The position numbers and the translations under genes are program-made. 64,000 nt of DNA from Parvularcula marina (GTDB lineage Bacteria; Pseudomonadota; Alphaproteobacteria; Caulobacterales; Parvularculaceae): positions 2,291,001-2,355,000 of the forward strand of contig NZ_QUQO01000001.1 in assembly GCF_003399445.1 (NCBI RefSeq), written 5' to 3'. Numbering within the stretch: the stretch's first letter is position 1; every line of letters begins with the position of its first letter. Of this stretch, positions 42,621 through 51,079 are shown piece after piece. The notes beneath the pieces were generated by a model. That model saw only the letters and a program-made list of their open reading frames with translations, ran no database searches and was not told where the DNA came from.

Positions 42621-44078
42621 CTATTGTCCCCACTTTATCCGCCATCGGACGGCGGGACCACAAGGGGACATGACGATTTGATACAATTTTTCTATGCGCC
42701 CGTCTGGCCACGCACTGACACTTTCTTCGATCTGTGTCTTTGCGCCATCTATTGTAAGTCTGGCACCTGCTCCTTGATCTAGAGCAATATCGACCCCTCC
42801 ATGCTCATCGAGCTTGGCCTGACCCGCGCCTATATGCAACCTTAGGTCGAGTTTTTCGGTGGGGATTTGCTCTTCCACGCTTAGCTGATGCTCACTTTCA
42901 GAAAGCTCAAACTTCCGTTGGATTGTGCCGCGGCGGCTCGACCAAGAGAGGCCCATTTCCTGAGCGCTGGGGCGCGAAAAGCTCGACGGGGCGAGGGCGG
43001 GGATATCAAATCCCGAGGCAGCAGCAGGCGTATTGAGTGCATCAGCCCAGGCCGCCATACGGTCCACAATCCCGATCGCCGCAGGTGAAGGCGCGCCGCA
43101 ACTGACGATCAGAGGCGTGCGCCCGGTGGTCAGCGCGATACCTCCCGTGCCAGCCAGGTCCTGATCCTTGCCGAGGTCAGCCATGAAGAGTGTGTCACCG
43201 TCACGAAGGCTCGCATAACCCATCCGTTCAAGGAGGATTGCTGATTCTGGGCGGATCATGGGGCCTATGCGGTGAAGGGCTGCCTTGTCGGGCGCATATC
43301 TGCCGGGCATCTGCACCATGCCGCCCTCCCCGGTCAGAAAGCCGCCAATATAGAGCCGGGCAACTTTCAGCGCTTCATCAAGTTCGGGCGGTGCGCTGAG
43401 GCGACGGATGTCAAAGGCTTCGGACAGGATGAAGAGATCATCCGTCTCCTGAAGGGCGACATTCACATGCCGCCAGCTGGCTGGCAGCTCGCCTTCGGCG
43501 AGCGGCCGTAGGTACTGGCCCAGTCGGGGCGTGTCTGTTGTGCCGATTTGCCTGTCTTCGGGCAGGCAGAGACTTGCCAAAGTGCGCGCGACCACGACGG
43601 GCAGGCGCTGCTTGTCCTTGCCGCGCCGCAGGAAGCGCGAAAGATGCCTTGCCTGTCGGGCTGTGGAATCAAGGATCATCGCCCGCATCGGGCCGTCCAT
43701 GCCGTTGGTCAGAAGGTCCATATGGCACAGCATCCGGATCACGCGCGGTGCGCAAAGCGTTGCCCGCCACGTGGCGGGCGAGAACCGGCCATGCTGTTCC
43801 AGCCAGAAGGCCGTCAGCTTACGGATGGCTTCCGCTCCATCTTCACCAGCGCCTGCGAGGATCGGCAACCAGTCAAAGCGGTGAAAGGATTCGGCTGCGG
43901 CGAGACTGCCTGGAGACATATCGTCCTCGGCCGTCCAAGCGCGCGCAGCCTCGATCAGCGCCTCGGACGGGGCCGCCGAGACTTCCGGGTAGAAGACCAG
44001 TCGCTGCGGGATGGGACCGCGCAGCTGAACGTCATGATAAAAACGGGCACGGCCACTTTCACGCGGGCGCTTACTCAC
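42621..44078 (-). CDS. Heparinase II/III-family protein
   Basis: 485-residue protein with the layout of the alphaproteobacterial heparinase II/III-like family: an N-terminal alpha/alpha barrel (SPATWRATLCAPRVIRMLCHMDLLTNGM, HLSRFLRRGKDKQRLPVVVARTLASLCL) and a C-terminal beta domain beginning around YIGGFLTGEGGMVQMPGRYAPDKAALHRIGPM, with LFMADLGKD and LSWSSRRGTIQRKFELSESEHQLSVEEQ. It has no signal peptide in this frame. Start ATG 44078 comes 1 base after the rpe stop, so the two are co-transcribed. The rpe-heparinase-purH order recurs in alphaproteobacteria; the substrate of this branch is unknown. Confidence 0.85.
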   Translation of the reverse strand: MSKRPRESGRARFYHDVQLRGPIPQRLVFYPEVSAAPSEALIEAARAWTAEDDMSPGSLAAAESFHRFDWLPILAGAGEDGAEAIRKLTAFWLEQHGRFSPATWRATLCAPRVIRMLCHMDLLTNGMDGPMRAMILDSTARQARHLSRFLRRGKDKQRLPVVVARTLASLCLPEDRQIGTTDTPRLGQYLRPLAEGELPASWRHVNVALQETDDLFILSEAFDIRRLSAPPELDEALKVARLYIGGFLTGEGGMVQMPGRYAPDKAALHRIGPMIRPESAILLERMGYASLRDGDTLFMADLGKDQDLAGTGGIALTTGRTPLIVSCGAPSPAAIGIVDRMAAWADALNTPAAASGFDIPALAPSSFSRPSAQEMGLSWSSRRGTIQRKFELSESEHQLSVEEQIPTEKLDLRLHIGAGQAKLDEHGGVDIALDQGAGARLTIDGAKTQIEESVSAWPDGRIEKLYQIVMSPCGPAVRWRIKWGQ

Positions 44079-44079
44079 C

Positions 44080-44754
44080 TTAAACCGCCAGACTCCCCGC
44101 CGCTTTCAGTGCGGCGATGTTCTCCGCATACGCATCGGGACCACCACGGAAAACGGCCGTCCCGGCGACCAGCGCATCGGCGCCGGCTTTTAGGATCGAG
44201 GCGGCATTGTCCGGGGTGACCCCGCCATCAACCTCGATCAGGATATCACGCCCCTTCGCCGCAATCATCTGCCGCAGCCGCTCGATACGGGGCAGCTGTA
44301 CAGGCAGGAAAGCCTGTCCACCAAAACCCGGATTGACGCTCATCACAAGGATCAGATCGATCATGTCGAGCACCGGCTCGACAGCTTCCAGCGGCGTGGC
44401 TGGGTTGAGGGCAACGCCGGGTTTAACGCCCTTATCCCTGATCATCTGCAGTGTACGGTGCAGATGCGGTCCAGCTTCTGGGTGCACGGTCAGGTAATCG
44501 GCGCCAGCCTCTGCAAAGGCGGCGATGTAGGGATCCGCCGGGGCGATCATCAGATGAACGTCAAACGGCTTTTTCGTATGCGGACGCAGCGCTTTGACGA
44601 CACCCGGCCCGATCGTGAGATTGGGAACGAAATGCCCGTCCATCACATCGACATGTATGAAATCGGCGCCTGCCGCATCAATTCGTCTGACCTCTTCACC
44701 CAATTGGGCAAAATCGGCGGACAGGATCGACGGGGAAATAAGGGGAGCGCTCAT
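44080..44754 (-). CDS. rpe: Ribulose-phosphate 3-epimerase
   Basis: Interconverts ribulose 5-phosphate and xylulose 5-phosphate in the pentose phosphate and related pathways. 224-residue TIM barrel with [18 protein letters not shown], the metal ligands in [23 protein letters not shown] and the second-half signature [17 protein letters not shown], then [30 protein letters not shown]. All active-site motifs are intact. It heads a minus-strand transcript that continues into the heparinase gene. A 250-base gap lies upstream, with a terminator for the previous gene. Confidence 0.97.
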   Translation of the reverse strand: MSAPLISPSILSADFAQLGEEVRRIDAAGADFIHVDVMDGHFVPNLTIGPGVVKALRPHTKKPFDVHLMIAPADPYIAAFAEAGADYLTVHPEAGPHLHRTLQMIRDKGVKPGVALNPATPLEAVEPVLDMIDLILVMSVNPGFGGQAFLPVQLPRIERLRQMIAAKGRDILIEVDGGVTPDNAASILKAGADALVAGTAVFRGGPDAYAENIAALKAAGSLAV

Positions 44755-44806
44755 GGTCTCGATCTAGGACGGGTCACGGGCACTGACAACCAAGAGCCCT
44801 CTCGTC

Positions 44807-44825
44807 AAAAACCCCCGCCGGGGGG
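44807..44825 (-). terminator. Terminator for the minus-strand membrane-protein gene
   Basis: On the minus strand CCCCC (44825-44821) pairs with GGGGG (44816-44812) around CGGC and is followed by TTTTT (44811-44807). The stem is short but perfect, and lies about 180 bases after the stop at 45005. Confidence 0.55.
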
Positions 44826-45004
44826 ACGGCAGGGGCTTATGGGAATGTGCAAGTTACTCTGGTTGGGGCTAGGGCGCTTTTAGGAGAGAGCGTCAAAACC
44901 TTGATCAGTTACCTATCTAACAAATTAGACCGAAATTGGGCGAATTTGGGCAGAATGTGACATTCGGCAAAGTTTTCTCAAGCTTGCTTAATAGCCGGTT
45001 AAGC

Positions 45005-45565
45005 TCAGGCGGAGGCCGCAGCCCTGTCTTCAGCCTGCTTTTTCTTCCGCCAGCCAAGGGCGCTCCATAATAGGGCGCCGCCGCCGACAACGGCGCTGGC
45101 CTTCCACGAGACATCAAGCAGCGCAAAGGCAAATAAGGCGCCCAGCGTCAGGACGGACATTTTTGCAGCCGTCCGGCCCGGCGCCTCTAAGACCTCCGCC
45201 ACTTTGCGGACCGTCGCGCGGGCGGCGCGTCTAGGGGCCTTGGCGGCAGCGCTGACAGCCTTTGTGGCGGCTTTGCGGCTCGAGGCGAGCCAGTTGAGGA
45301 TGCGATTAAAGCCAAGGGCGGCGATGGCGCCGCCAATCAGCGTGCCGAGGGCCGCGGCGATGCCCCATTTGAGGTGGGCGGGTGCGGCCTCCAGCGTGCC
45401 GGCCTGTTCCTCGGCGACGACGCTTGTGCCTGCCGGATCGACGACAATCACCTGCTCTCGCTCCAGCGCCGGGGCGGAGGCAGCAGTCTGCGGCTCGGCA
45501 GCGGTAAAGATCGCAAAGGCCGCCGCAATGGCGCCGGTCCCGGCCAGAAGGTCACGCTTTTTCAT
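45005..45565 (-). CDS. Ala-rich membrane protein of unknown function
   Basis: 186 residues from ATG 45565 (the frame opens earlier, but MKKRDLLAGTGAIAAAFAIFTAAEP looks like the true N-terminal signal anchor). Three further hydrophobic or helical parts: WGIAAALGTLIGGAIAALGFNRIL, SVLTLGALFAFALLDVSW and ASAVVGGGALLWSALGW. Between them is a basic Ala-rich helix (RKAATKAVSAAAKAPRRAARATVRKVAEVL). The C-terminus is charged (RKKKQAEDRAAA). I recognise no family. It is divergent from tas by about 100 bases. The basic central helix might contact nucleic acid or phospholipid, but this is speculative. Confidence 0.6.
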   Translation of the reverse strand: MKKRDLLAGTGAIAAAFAIFTAAEPQTAASAPALEREQVIVVDPAGTSVVAEEQAGTLEAAPAHLKWGIAAALGTLIGGAIAALGFNRILNWLASSRKAATKAVSAAAKAPRRAARATVRKVAEVLEAPGRTAAKMSVLTLGALFAFALLDVSWKASAVVGGGALLWSALGWRKKKQAEDRAAASA

Positions 45566-45663
45566 CGGAGATTCCCACATCGGCTTATATGTGAAGATGG
45601 GGGCTTGGGCGAAAGCGGGCAAGGTGCCATCTCTGCCCCTCAACAGACTTTAAGGAGCCGCCC

Positions 45664-46719
45664 ATGTCCGGACTCGACCGACGCCCGTTGGGGGATACGG
45701 AGGTTAGCGTTTCTAGCCTTTGCCTTGGGACCATGATGTTTGGCGACCAGATAGGCGAAGAGGCGGCATTCCGTCAGATGGATCGCTGTTTCGATTTCGG
45801 CATTGATTTTTTTGACACGGCTGAAATCTACACGATCCCGCCCAAGGCGGAGACACAAGGCGATTCTGAACGCATCGTCGGCAAATGGATGAAAGAGCGC
45901 GGTTGCCGTGACAAGATCGTGCTGGCAACGAAAGTTTCGGGCCGTTCGGGCAATCAGTGGCTTCGCGGGACAAAGGAAAAACGGGTCACCCCTGCGCAGA
46001 TCCGTGAGGCGGTCGAGGATAGCCTTGAACGGCTGCAGACGGATTATATCGATCTTTATCAGATTCACTGGCCTGACCGGCGGGTGGCGATGTTCGGCTC
46101 TGAACCAAATGGCTTTGTCGCGCAGGATAATGCTGATGCGGTGCCCATCGCCGAACAGCTCGGCGGCATGGCGGAGCTCGTCCGTGAGGGGAAGATCCGC
46201 TATGTCGGCCTTTCGAACGAGACCGCCTGGGGCGTGATGGAGTTTGTCCGCGCCGCTGAACGCGAAGGTTTGCCACGTGTCGTGTCGATCCAGAACGCCT
46301 ATAGCCTCGTCAACCGGACCTTCGAGCAGGCGCTCGCCGAGGTCGCGATGGAAGAGAAGGTCGGGCTGCTCGCCTATTCGCCGATCGCTCAAGGATCGCT
46401 GTCTGGGAAATATCTCGGCGGGCAGAAGCCCAAAGGGTCACGCGGCGAGATGTTCGGGCGGCTTGACCGGTACAAGACCCCGAATGCGGAGGCCGCGATT
46501 GCGGCTTACGTCGAAGTGGCGCGGGATATGGGGGTGCATCCGGCAGCGCTTGCCATGCAGTTCGTCACGACACGTCCTTTCGTGACGTCGAACATTTTCG
46601 GCGCGAACGGAGATGAACAGCTTGATGTGATCTTCAACTCACTGGAGGTCGAACTGACCACGGAAGTGATGCAGCGCATCACCGACATCCATAAACGCTA
46701 TACGAATCCGTGCCCGTGA
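45664..46719 (+). CDS. tas: Aldo/keto reductase, Tas-like
   Basis: NADP(H)-dependent oxidoreductase with a TIM barrel. 351 residues; similarity to E. coli Tas is strong along the chain: LCLGTMMFGDQ, FFDTAEIYTIPPKAETQGDSERIVGKWM, LATKVSGRSGNQWLRG, DSLERLQTDYIDLYQIHWPDRR, YVGLSNETAWGVM and SIQNAYSLVNRTFE. The catalytic tetrad residues Asp, Tyr (AEIY), Lys (ATK) and His (QIHW) are visible. The physiological substrate is unknown; Tas suppresses a tyrosine auxotrophy in E. coli under starvation. It overlaps a possible small membrane-protein frame at its 3' end. Confidence 0.92.
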   Translation: MSGLDRRPLGDTEVSVSSLCLGTMMFGDQIGEEAAFRQMDRCFDFGIDFFDTAEIYTIPPKAETQGDSERIVGKWMKERGCRDKIVLATKVSGRSGNQWLRGTKEKRVTPAQIREAVEDSLERLQTDYIDLYQIHWPDRRVAMFGSEPNGFVAQDNADAVPIAEQLGGMAELVREGKIRYVGLSNETAWGVMEFVRAAEREGLPRVVSIQNAYSLVNRTFEQALAEVAMEEKVGLLAYSPIAQGSLSGKYLGGQKPKGSRGEMFGRLDRYKTPNAEAAIAAYVEVARDMGVHPAALAMQFVTTRPFVTSNIFGANGDEQLDVIFNSLEVELTTEVMQRITDIHKRYTNPCP

Positions 46720-46985
46720 GGAGAAGGCGCTATTCTATCCTGCACAGCCCTCAGGGGCAGCGCGCGAGATATCTGCTGGCTTTGGGTGGGTGCCCGGGAT
46801 TGTCATGGTTCCTCATTTATGCGTTCACCCCACTGCATAAATGGGTCCCAGGTTGGGTCGCGTTTCCTGCCTTCTTCGCTTTGATGGCAGGCGGTGCGAT
46901 CTGGGCCATTTCGAAATTCGAACGTGAGCGGAAAGAAGCTACCTTTGAAAATCGTAGATCGGCCCCAGATCAAGAAGAGAGCTGA
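46710..46985 (+). CDS. Possible small two-helix membrane protein
   Basis: 91-codon frame beginning with GTG 46710 inside the end of tas and running 47 bases into the convergent astB. Its composition is protein-like: a basic start (PVRRRRYS), two hydrophobic helices (YLLALGGCPGLSWFLIYAF and WVAFPAFFALMAGGAIWAI) and a charged tail. Without it about 220 bases between tas and astB would be empty. The start is doubtful, since no clear ribosome binding site precedes either GTG 46710 or GTG 46716. I do not recognise a family; it may be a chance frame. Confidence 0.4.
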   Translation: MPVRRRRYSILHSPQGQRARYLLALGGCPGLSWFLIYAFTPLHKWVPGWVAFPAFFALMAGGAIWAISKFERERKEATFENRRSAPDQEES

Positions 46986-48279
46986 GCTCATCGAGCGCGG
47001 TGCGCACCTCGGTCAGGAGAGCGGGGTCCGCAAGATCCGCTGCCGTCATCCGGTCGCGATAGTGTTTCTCGACCCATGATTCGAGGGCGGAGATTTTTGC
47101 CTCATCGAGCAGAGCAGGCGCGTGCGTCTTTCCAAGCTCCTCATCGGTCAGCACAACGCGCAGGCGCAGGCAGGCGGGGCCGCCGCCATTCTTCATGCTC
47201 TGATTGAGGTCGAAATAATGCGCCTCGGCGATGGGGCTGTTCCCGGCAATGGCCTGCTCAACCCATGTCCGTGTGGAGGTCGTCGTCTCCGCTTCGCCGG
47301 GCAGGATCAGCGCCATGCGGCCGTCGGGTAAGGTAATCAGCTGGGAGTTGAAGAGATAGGAGCGGATGGCATCGCTCAAAGGCACTTCGGCCTCGCTCAC
47401 CTCAACGAAGATCGGCTCAAAGCCGAGGTCATCGCCGCGCCGCCGTATACGGTCGAAATCAGATTCAGGGCTCTCGAAGGCTTTCTCGTGATAGAGGAGG
47501 ACATTGGCATTCGCGACGCTGACGACATCATTGTGGAAGGCCCCGGCCTCAATCGCCTCGCGCGACTGGCGGATATAGACCGCCTTGTCATCGACGCCGT
47601 GATGGCGGGCAATGGCTTCGCTCGCTTCGCCTGCCTGACGGGGCAGGAAGTTCCAGCCGCCAAGACGCTCGAAGGCGGACCGGCCATAGACGAAAAGCTC
47701 CGCTCCCGGCTCTCCATGCGACGCGGCCATCCGGCCATGGTTGGCTGCGCCTTCATCGCCCATGGCGCCCATCACGGGTACCGCGTCATGATGCGCGAAT
47801 GCGCCCGTCTCTTCGGGGAAATATGTCTTCAGGACACGGCCTGTAAGCGGGTGCTCGATAGAGCGGTGCGCCATTGCCGTCAGGTTCGCCGGGGTGAAAT
47901 GAACGCGCTTATCGGGAGTGTCCGCGGACGGGGAAACGGTGGCCGCATTGGCGGTCCACATTGCGGCAGCAGAGGACATGTTGCGCAATAGGGCGAGGTC
48001 GGTTTTTGCGGCCTGTGCGATGACATCCGCATCCGTCCCAGTGAAAAAACCCATCTTCCTCAAGGCCGGCACGAAAGGACGCTCATGCGGCGGCAGGACA
48101 CCCTGCTTCAGGCCCAGTTTCATCAGGGCCCGCATCTTCTGAAGGCCCTGCAAGGCGGCGGCCTTGGGGTTCGAGGCTTCGCCGCCATGGCTCATCGAGG
48201 CGACATTGCCCATCGAGAGCCCGCCATAATTATGGGTCGGGCCGACCAGTCCGTCGAAATTGACCTCGTAAGCCGTCAT
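46939..48279 (-). CDS. astB: N-succinylarginine dihydrolase
   Basis: Second step of the arginine succinyltransferase (AST) pathway: N2-succinylarginine to N2-succinylornithine, 2 NH3 and CO2. 446 residues beginning with the signature EVNFDGLVGPTHNYGGLSMGNVAS, then QKMRALMKLGLKQGVLPPHERP, MWTANAATVSPSADT, MGDEGAANHGRM, and MKNGGGPACLRLRV near the C-terminus containing the catalytic cysteine. Family length is matched. The ATG overlaps the astD stop by 4 bases. Its 3' end overlaps the small plus-strand frame. Confidence 0.96.
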   Translation of the reverse strand: MTAYEVNFDGLVGPTHNYGGLSMGNVASMSHGGEASNPKAAALQGLQKMRALMKLGLKQGVLPPHERPFVPALRKMGFFTGTDADVIAQAAKTDLALLRNMSSAAAMWTANAATVSPSADTPDKRVHFTPANLTAMAHRSIEHPLTGRVLKTYFPEETGAFAHHDAVPVMGAMGDEGAANHGRMAASHGEPGAELFVYGRSAFERLGGWNFLPRQAGEASEAIARHHGVDDKAVYIRQSREAIEAGAFHNDVVSVANANVLLYHEKAFESPESDFDRIRRRGDDLGFEPIFVEVSEAEVPLSDAIRSYLFNSQLITLPDGRMALILPGEAETTTSTRTWVEQAIAGNSPIAEAHYFDLNQSMKNGGGPACLRLRVVLTDEELGKTHAPALLDEAKISALESWVEKHYRDRMTAADLADPALLTEVRTALDELSSLLDLGPIYDFQR

Positions 48280-49736
48280 GCGTTCAGCCCCTTTGTCTCC
48301 ATCTCGTCTTTGAGCGGACCTTCCTGCACCATGCTGGCCATCGGCCAGGCACAGTAATCAGCCGAATAATAGCCCGCCGGGCGGTGGTTGCCTGAAAGTC
48401 CCGGGCCGCCAAAGGGCGCCTTGCCCGATGCGCCTGTCGTCTGGCGGTTCCAGTTGACGATCCCGGCACGGATGTCCTTGGCAAAGCTCTCCCACAAGGC
48501 AGCGTCATCAGAGAGAAGTCCCGCAGCAAGGCCAAAGCGGGTGTCATTGGCGGTGCGGACCGCTTCCTCAAAAGAGGGAACACGGATTACCTGCAGGAGG
48601 GGGCCAAATACTTCCTCATCTTTCCGGGCCGTCCAGTGGGTCGTGTCGATCAGGCCGGGGCTGACATAGGCGGGTCCGTGATTAAGGTGCTCTGAGCGGA
48701 CGATCTCCTCTGCGCCGTGGGAGACCATATCGTGCTGGGCATCGATGACAGCTTGCGCCGCGCGATCATGGATCAGCGGCCCCATAAAGGGCTCGGGCTC
48801 GCCATCGGGCGGGCCGACGCGCAGCCTTGGGATAAGGTCCGTGACCGCGTCAATAATGGCTTGCCCCTTCGCGCCTTCCTCGACGATCAGACGGCGGGTG
48901 CAGGTGCAGCGCTGGCCGGAGGTGATGAAGGCCGAGCGCGCAATAATGGTGGCGGCGCCCGCCGCATCGGCGACGTCCCATGCAACGAGCGGGTTGTTTC
49001 CACCCAGTTCCAGCGCGAGGATTTTCTCAGGATGCCCGCCAAGCGCCTGATGGATCGCGCGGCCTGCCCGGATGCCGCCGGTAAAGGCGATGCCCGCTGT
49101 AACGGGGTCGGTGATCAGCTGGTTGGCTTCTGCCGCGCCGCCATGGATCAGGTTGACGACCCCGGCGGGCAGGCCCGCTTCTTCCCACCAGCTGACCATC
49201 AGTTCGGCAACGGCGGGGGTGATCTCGGAAGGTTTGAGGACGATCGTGTTCCCGGCGATCAGGGCCGGGATGATATGCCCGTTCGGCAGATGGCCGGGGA
49301 AGTTGAACGGCCCGATCACCGCCATCACGCCATGGGCGCGGTGTGACAGCCGGGTCGCGCCATCATCGCGGGTTGGCGTGCGTTCATGATAGGCGCTGAG
49401 CGAGACGGCGGCCTTACCCGCAATCGCGCCGGCCTCGGTCGCGGCATCCCACAACGCCTTGCCGGTCTCGGCGGAAATCAGCCTTGCCATCTCGTCCTTG
49501 CGCTCGGCGGCAATGGCGGAATAGCGCTCGATATAGGCATATCGTTCGTCAACGGACAGTCGCTGCCAACCTTCAAAGGCGCGTGCAGCGGCTTCAATGG
49601 CGGCGCTGACCTGCTCGGGGCTCGCATAGGCGCCCGACCACAGCGTCTCGCCATTGGCGGGATTGGTCGAGGTGAATTCCTGCCCACCACCCTGTTGCCA
49701 TTCATTGCCGATGAAGAGGTTGCCGCTTGCCGTCAT
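48276..49736 (-). CDS. astD: Succinylglutamate-semialdehyde dehydrogenase
   Basis: Fourth AST step, NAD-dependent oxidation of N-succinylglutamate 5-semialdehyde to N-succinylglutamate. 486-residue aldehyde dehydrogenase: FNFPGHLPNGHIIPALIAGNTIVLKPSE (cofactor region), FTGGIRAGRAIHQ, LELGGNNPLV (general-base Glu) and ITSGQRCTCTRRLIVEE with the catalytic cysteine in GQRCTC. EEVFGPLLQV follows. The TGASGKAPFGGPGLSGNHRPAGYYSADYCAWPMAS C-terminal segment is typical of AstD. It lies 3 bases after astA and overlaps astB, so the order astA-astD-astB is one operon. Confidence 0.95.
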   Translation of the reverse strand: MTASGNLFIGNEWQQGGGQEFTSTNPANGETLWSGAYASPEQVSAAIEAAARAFEGWQRLSVDERYAYIERYSAIAAERKDEMARLISAETGKALWDAATEAGAIAGKAAVSLSAYHERTPTRDDGATRLSHRAHGVMAVIGPFNFPGHLPNGHIIPALIAGNTIVLKPSEITPAVAELMVSWWEEAGLPAGVVNLIHGGAAEANQLITDPVTAGIAFTGGIRAGRAIHQALGGHPEKILALELGGNNPLVAWDVADAAGAATIIARSAFITSGQRCTCTRRLIVEEGAKGQAIIDAVTDLIPRLRVGPPDGEPEPFMGPLIHDRAAQAVIDAQHDMVSHGAEEIVRSEHLNHGPAYVSPGLIDTTHWTARKDEEVFGPLLQVIRVPSFEEAVRTANDTRFGLAAGLLSDDAALWESFAKDIRAGIVNWNRQTTGASGKAPFGGPGLSGNHRPAGYYSADYCAWPMASMVQEGPLKDEMETKGLNA

Positions 49737-49739
49737 GAT

Positions 49740-50777
49740 TTACTCCTTTGCCCGCAAGGGAGCTGCTGCCACGAGCGCGCCCGGTTTGAAACCGCCCTGT
49801 TCAGCAATGGCAGGTGAAAGAACAACCGTTTGCCCCTGCCGGTGGCCGGTGCCGATGGCGCAGGCATAGTCCTGACCATCCAGGGTCGAGACAAGGAACG
49901 GCTCGGAGCCTGCGATATGGTCGGCATTGTCACTGACGGTCAGGCGGCGATCTGTGCGTTCCTGTACGGTACGTACACGGTCAATTGGGCACTGAATGGA
50001 GGGCCCACCATCGAAAATGTCGATGCAGCGGGAGACGGCAAAATTCTCCGTCAGCAGCATCTTCAGCGCTTGTCCGCTGGTCTTGTGCGGCTTGCCGATC
50101 ACCTCCTGGCCGTCTTCTGGCAGGAGCGAGACATAGATCGGGAATTTCGGCATCAGATGCGAGATGAAGCGGAAATCATTCGCCGACAGACGGTCGGCTT
50201 CGTCAAATGTCGTATGGAAGAATTTTGCCGCGATATGCTCCCAGAAGGGGCAGGTGCCGTCTTCATTGAACCAGCCACGGATCTCGGCCATGACATTTTC
50301 GCCGAACCGATCCCTTCGTGTGCCCATGAACATGAGCCGGCTGAGCGAGAGGAGGCGTCCAGCGCCCTGACCACGTGCTTCTTTCCCAACGAGTAGCGTG
50401 CCGATCTCCTCATAGCCGTGGAAATCATTGACGAGGAACAGGATGTCGGATGACGCCTTGAGCCCACTTTCGGGAGCCTGCGCGGCAATATGGCTGCGGC
50501 GGTAAGAATAGAACGGCCGGTCGGCACCAAGGTCGGGGAAGATCGATGCCATCCCGACTGCGTGGTCCCCATTGTCGAGGACAAAGAAAAAGATATCCCG
50601 GGCTTCGGCGCGGCCTGATCCGGCAAAGGCCTTGTCTGAAGCTTCAATCCTTTCGAGAAGAGCTTCTTCTGTGTTCGGAACAGTTGTCATGCCGAGACCG
50701 GCATTCTGGGCCAGTTTCAAGAGTGAGGGCAGGTCCTCTTTCCGCGCAGGGCGGACAATCAGAGAGGGGGTGGACAC
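49740..50777 (-). CDS. astA: Arginine N-succinyltransferase
   Basis: First AST step, succinyl-CoA plus L-arginine to N2-succinylarginine. 345 residues from a GTG start (AAGGAG about 11 bases upstream): LIVRPARKEDLPSLLKLAQNAGLGMTTVP, FFVLDNGDHAVGMASIFPDLG, YEEIGTLLVGKEARGQGAGRLLSLSRLMFM and FDGGPSIQCPIDRVRTVQE are all AstA signatures, with a GNAT-like core. The missing AST enzymes, aminotransferase AstC and desuccinylase AstE, are not in the window. The upstream 300 bases are shared with the divergent PhcB-like gene. Confidence 0.95.
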   Translation of the reverse strand: MSTPSLIVRPARKEDLPSLLKLAQNAGLGMTTVPNTEEALLERIEASDKAFAGSGRAEARDIFFFVLDNGDHAVGMASIFPDLGADRPFYSYRRSHIAAQAPESGLKASSDILFLVNDFHGYEEIGTLLVGKEARGQGAGRLLSLSRLMFMGTRRDRFGENVMAEIRGWFNEDGTCPFWEHIAAKFFHTTFDEADRLSANDFRFISHLMPKFPIYVSLLPEDGQEVIGKPHKTSGQALKMLLTENFAVSRCIDIFDGGPSIQCPIDRVRTVQERTDRRLTVSDNADHIAGSEPFLVSTLDGQDYACAIGTGHRQGQTVVLSPAIAEQGGFKPGALVAAAPLRAKE

Positions 50778-51079
50778 GTTCGGTGAACTCCTTCGGACGG
50801 CGGGCTCGGGGTGGGCCCGGCCAATGCTTCTGGTTTTCGCCCCCGGTAAGGGCTCACGGCGGCGGCGGCAAGAGAGGGGGATCAGTCAGGGTGCAGGATG
50901 GTCTCCCCAGACCAGTCAAATACAGTGTTTCAGGTGTGTGTGCTGTTAACGAATCCTAACAGGATTAACGATTTAACTGCGTTTCTTAACCAAAAGCCTG
51001 TATCTTTTAACCTTTTATTAAGCTACGGAAGAAGCGGGGAGTGAAGGTGTTTAATCACGCGCGAAGGGCGCGGGAGCGT
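50778..51079. other. 302-base divergent regulatory gap between astA and the PhcB-like gene
   Basis: The astA-proximal half is GC-rich with no recognisable element except a short AATCC/GGATT inverted repeat at 50952-50965. The other half is AT-rich and holds six TTAA tetramers in 76 bases, described separately. No small gene was found. Confidence 0.6.
50946..51021 (+). promoter_or_regulatory. TTAA cluster including a perfect TTAA-N7-TTAA (CtrA-type) box
   Basis: TTAA occurs at 50946, 50965, 50973, 50986, 51007 and 51018. The last two form the exact CtrA consensus spacing TTAA-CCTTTTA-TTAA (51007-51021), 59 bases upstream of the PhcB-like ATG. Several others are TTAAC half-sites. Cooperative CtrA binding is inferred from the known consensus only. 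Confidence 0.6.

Noticed and set aside
41528-42673. 381-codon plus-strand open frame opposite the CapD-like gene
   Set aside because: Shadow of a gene with intact SDR motifs; no ribosome binding site or recognisable domain.
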